Shown here: piece by piece, positions 63,331 through 64,000 of the stretch
Position numbering within the stretch: position 1 is the stretch's first letter
Layout: the number at the start of each line of letters is the position of its first letter
Source of the DNA: Telopea speciosissima
Lineage: Eukaryota > Streptophyta > Magnoliopsida > Proteales > Proteaceae
Reading direction: 5' to 3'
Length of the DNA stretch: 64,000 bases
Assembly (NCBI RefSeq): GCF_018873765.1
Contig: NC_057918.1
Coordinates: forward strand, 10,610,862 to 10,674,861
Translations under genes and position numbers: made by a program
The notes under the pieces: generated by a model
Told to the model about the DNA's origin: nothing
The model's input: the letters and a program-made list of their open reading frames with translations, nothing else
The model's database searches: none

Positions 63331-64000
63331 TGCAATCTCCCCCCAACGTCTGTATTAATAGAACCAAAATAGTTACATCCATTGCTGGAATAGGAAAGAC
63401 AATCCTAGTCTGACTACAACTAGGAAACAACCCAAATAAGGAAATAACAAGGAAAGGAATAACAAAACAAAAAAACCAAAGAAACCATTTAGTCCACAAT
63501 AGGGACACTCCCCCTATTGTGGTACACAACTTGAAAATCGCAATCTCCAACCCTCTCAAGGATATCTGGAATCAAGCTAAGCAAGCAACCAGGAAAGCTG
63601 GAATTATTTTCTGCAATCAAGATTTGACGGCAAATAGGGACCAGATTTGGTTTCCGATGAGTATCACACAGTAAGGGGAATTTTAGTTAACCATGGAGGA
63701 CCCGAGAAATTGCTGCAACCTCAACCCAGCAAATAGCAAACTGCTGAACTATCGGATTTTCGAGGCGTATGAGTGAGAATAAACTGCTGAACTATCGGAT
63801 TCACGCTCTGAGATTTCAGCAACCCCAGCTCTCGAAGCACACAGCAGTTGCTACAATATACTTTGAAGCAAGCATGAAACCCTTAGCTGCAGATTTAACG
63901 TCAGCTCGATTATCAGCAAGCATGCCCAGCAGAACGCAAATCAGAAAGAAAAGGGAGATAGTCAATCTTCTTCGCATCACATCCTTGGTCTGAACCTAAT
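63331..64000 (+). other. Rest of PBL intron 3 to the window edge
   Basis: I looked for the next kinase exon (expected to start with a segment encoding RSLPLPW) and did not find it. The sequence shows no recognised repeat or gene. Confidence 0.5.

Overview
The window is nuclear DNA of a flowering plant. Spliced genes with GT-AG introns of about 0.1 to more than 2 kb encode plant-specific families: an NPF transporter, a twin-LOV photoreceptor, an RLCK-VII kinase and a plant GLOX oxidase. There is also a eukaryotic tRNA-Ala(AGC), and the AT-rich spacers carry Au SINEs, many short foldback DNA transposons and LTR-retroelement fossils. A woody, possibly early-diverging eudicot fits, but the sequence alone does not fix the species.

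Layout. At 1-411 is the 3' end of COQ4 (ubiquinone synthesis, mitochondrion). 412-10881 is gene-free, with repeats, microsatellites and a SINE. A four-exon NPF4-type NRT1/PTR transporter lies at about 10882-15152 (+). It converges on a ten-exon NDUFAF7 homologue (complex I assembly methyltransferase) at 15927-21384 (-). A tRNA-Ala gene sits 136 bp upstream of the NDUFAF7 start codon, followed by a decayed tRNA copy. An intronless secreted GLOX-type copper-radical oxidase occupies 24152-25861 (+). It converges on a seven-exon TWIN LOV 1 / PAS-LOV blue-light receptor at 27646-32762 (-). A small multipass membrane protein is at 38436-39047 (-). From about 43 to 49.5 kb lies a nest of broken LTR retroelements, and a probable solo LTR is at 53.2-53.8 kb. 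The first three coding exons of a PBL34/35/36-type receptor-like cytoplasmic kinase (60326-61824, +) run off the right edge inside a long intron.

The genes are unrelated single-copy loci, not an operon-like pathway, although COQ4 and NDUFAF7 both serve the mitochondrial respiratory chain. All splice models were assembled by reading conserved protein segments across GT-AG boundaries, and phases close exactly in every complete model (NDUFAF7 483 aa, TLP1 401 aa, NPF 581 aa).

The most distinctive non-genic content is a set of short terminal-inverted-repeat elements, many with recognisable target-site duplications. One Mutator-like family has three copies of 177-188 bp, two of them in introns of NDUFAF7 and the PBL kinase. 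A second family has 9-bp duplications. A hAT element lies in a kinase intron. I found no convincing undescribed biological system. The best leads are the MITE families, a tail-only retroposition footprint at 4883-4943, a tandem array upstream of the kinase and an unassigned exon-like segment near 41.2 kb.
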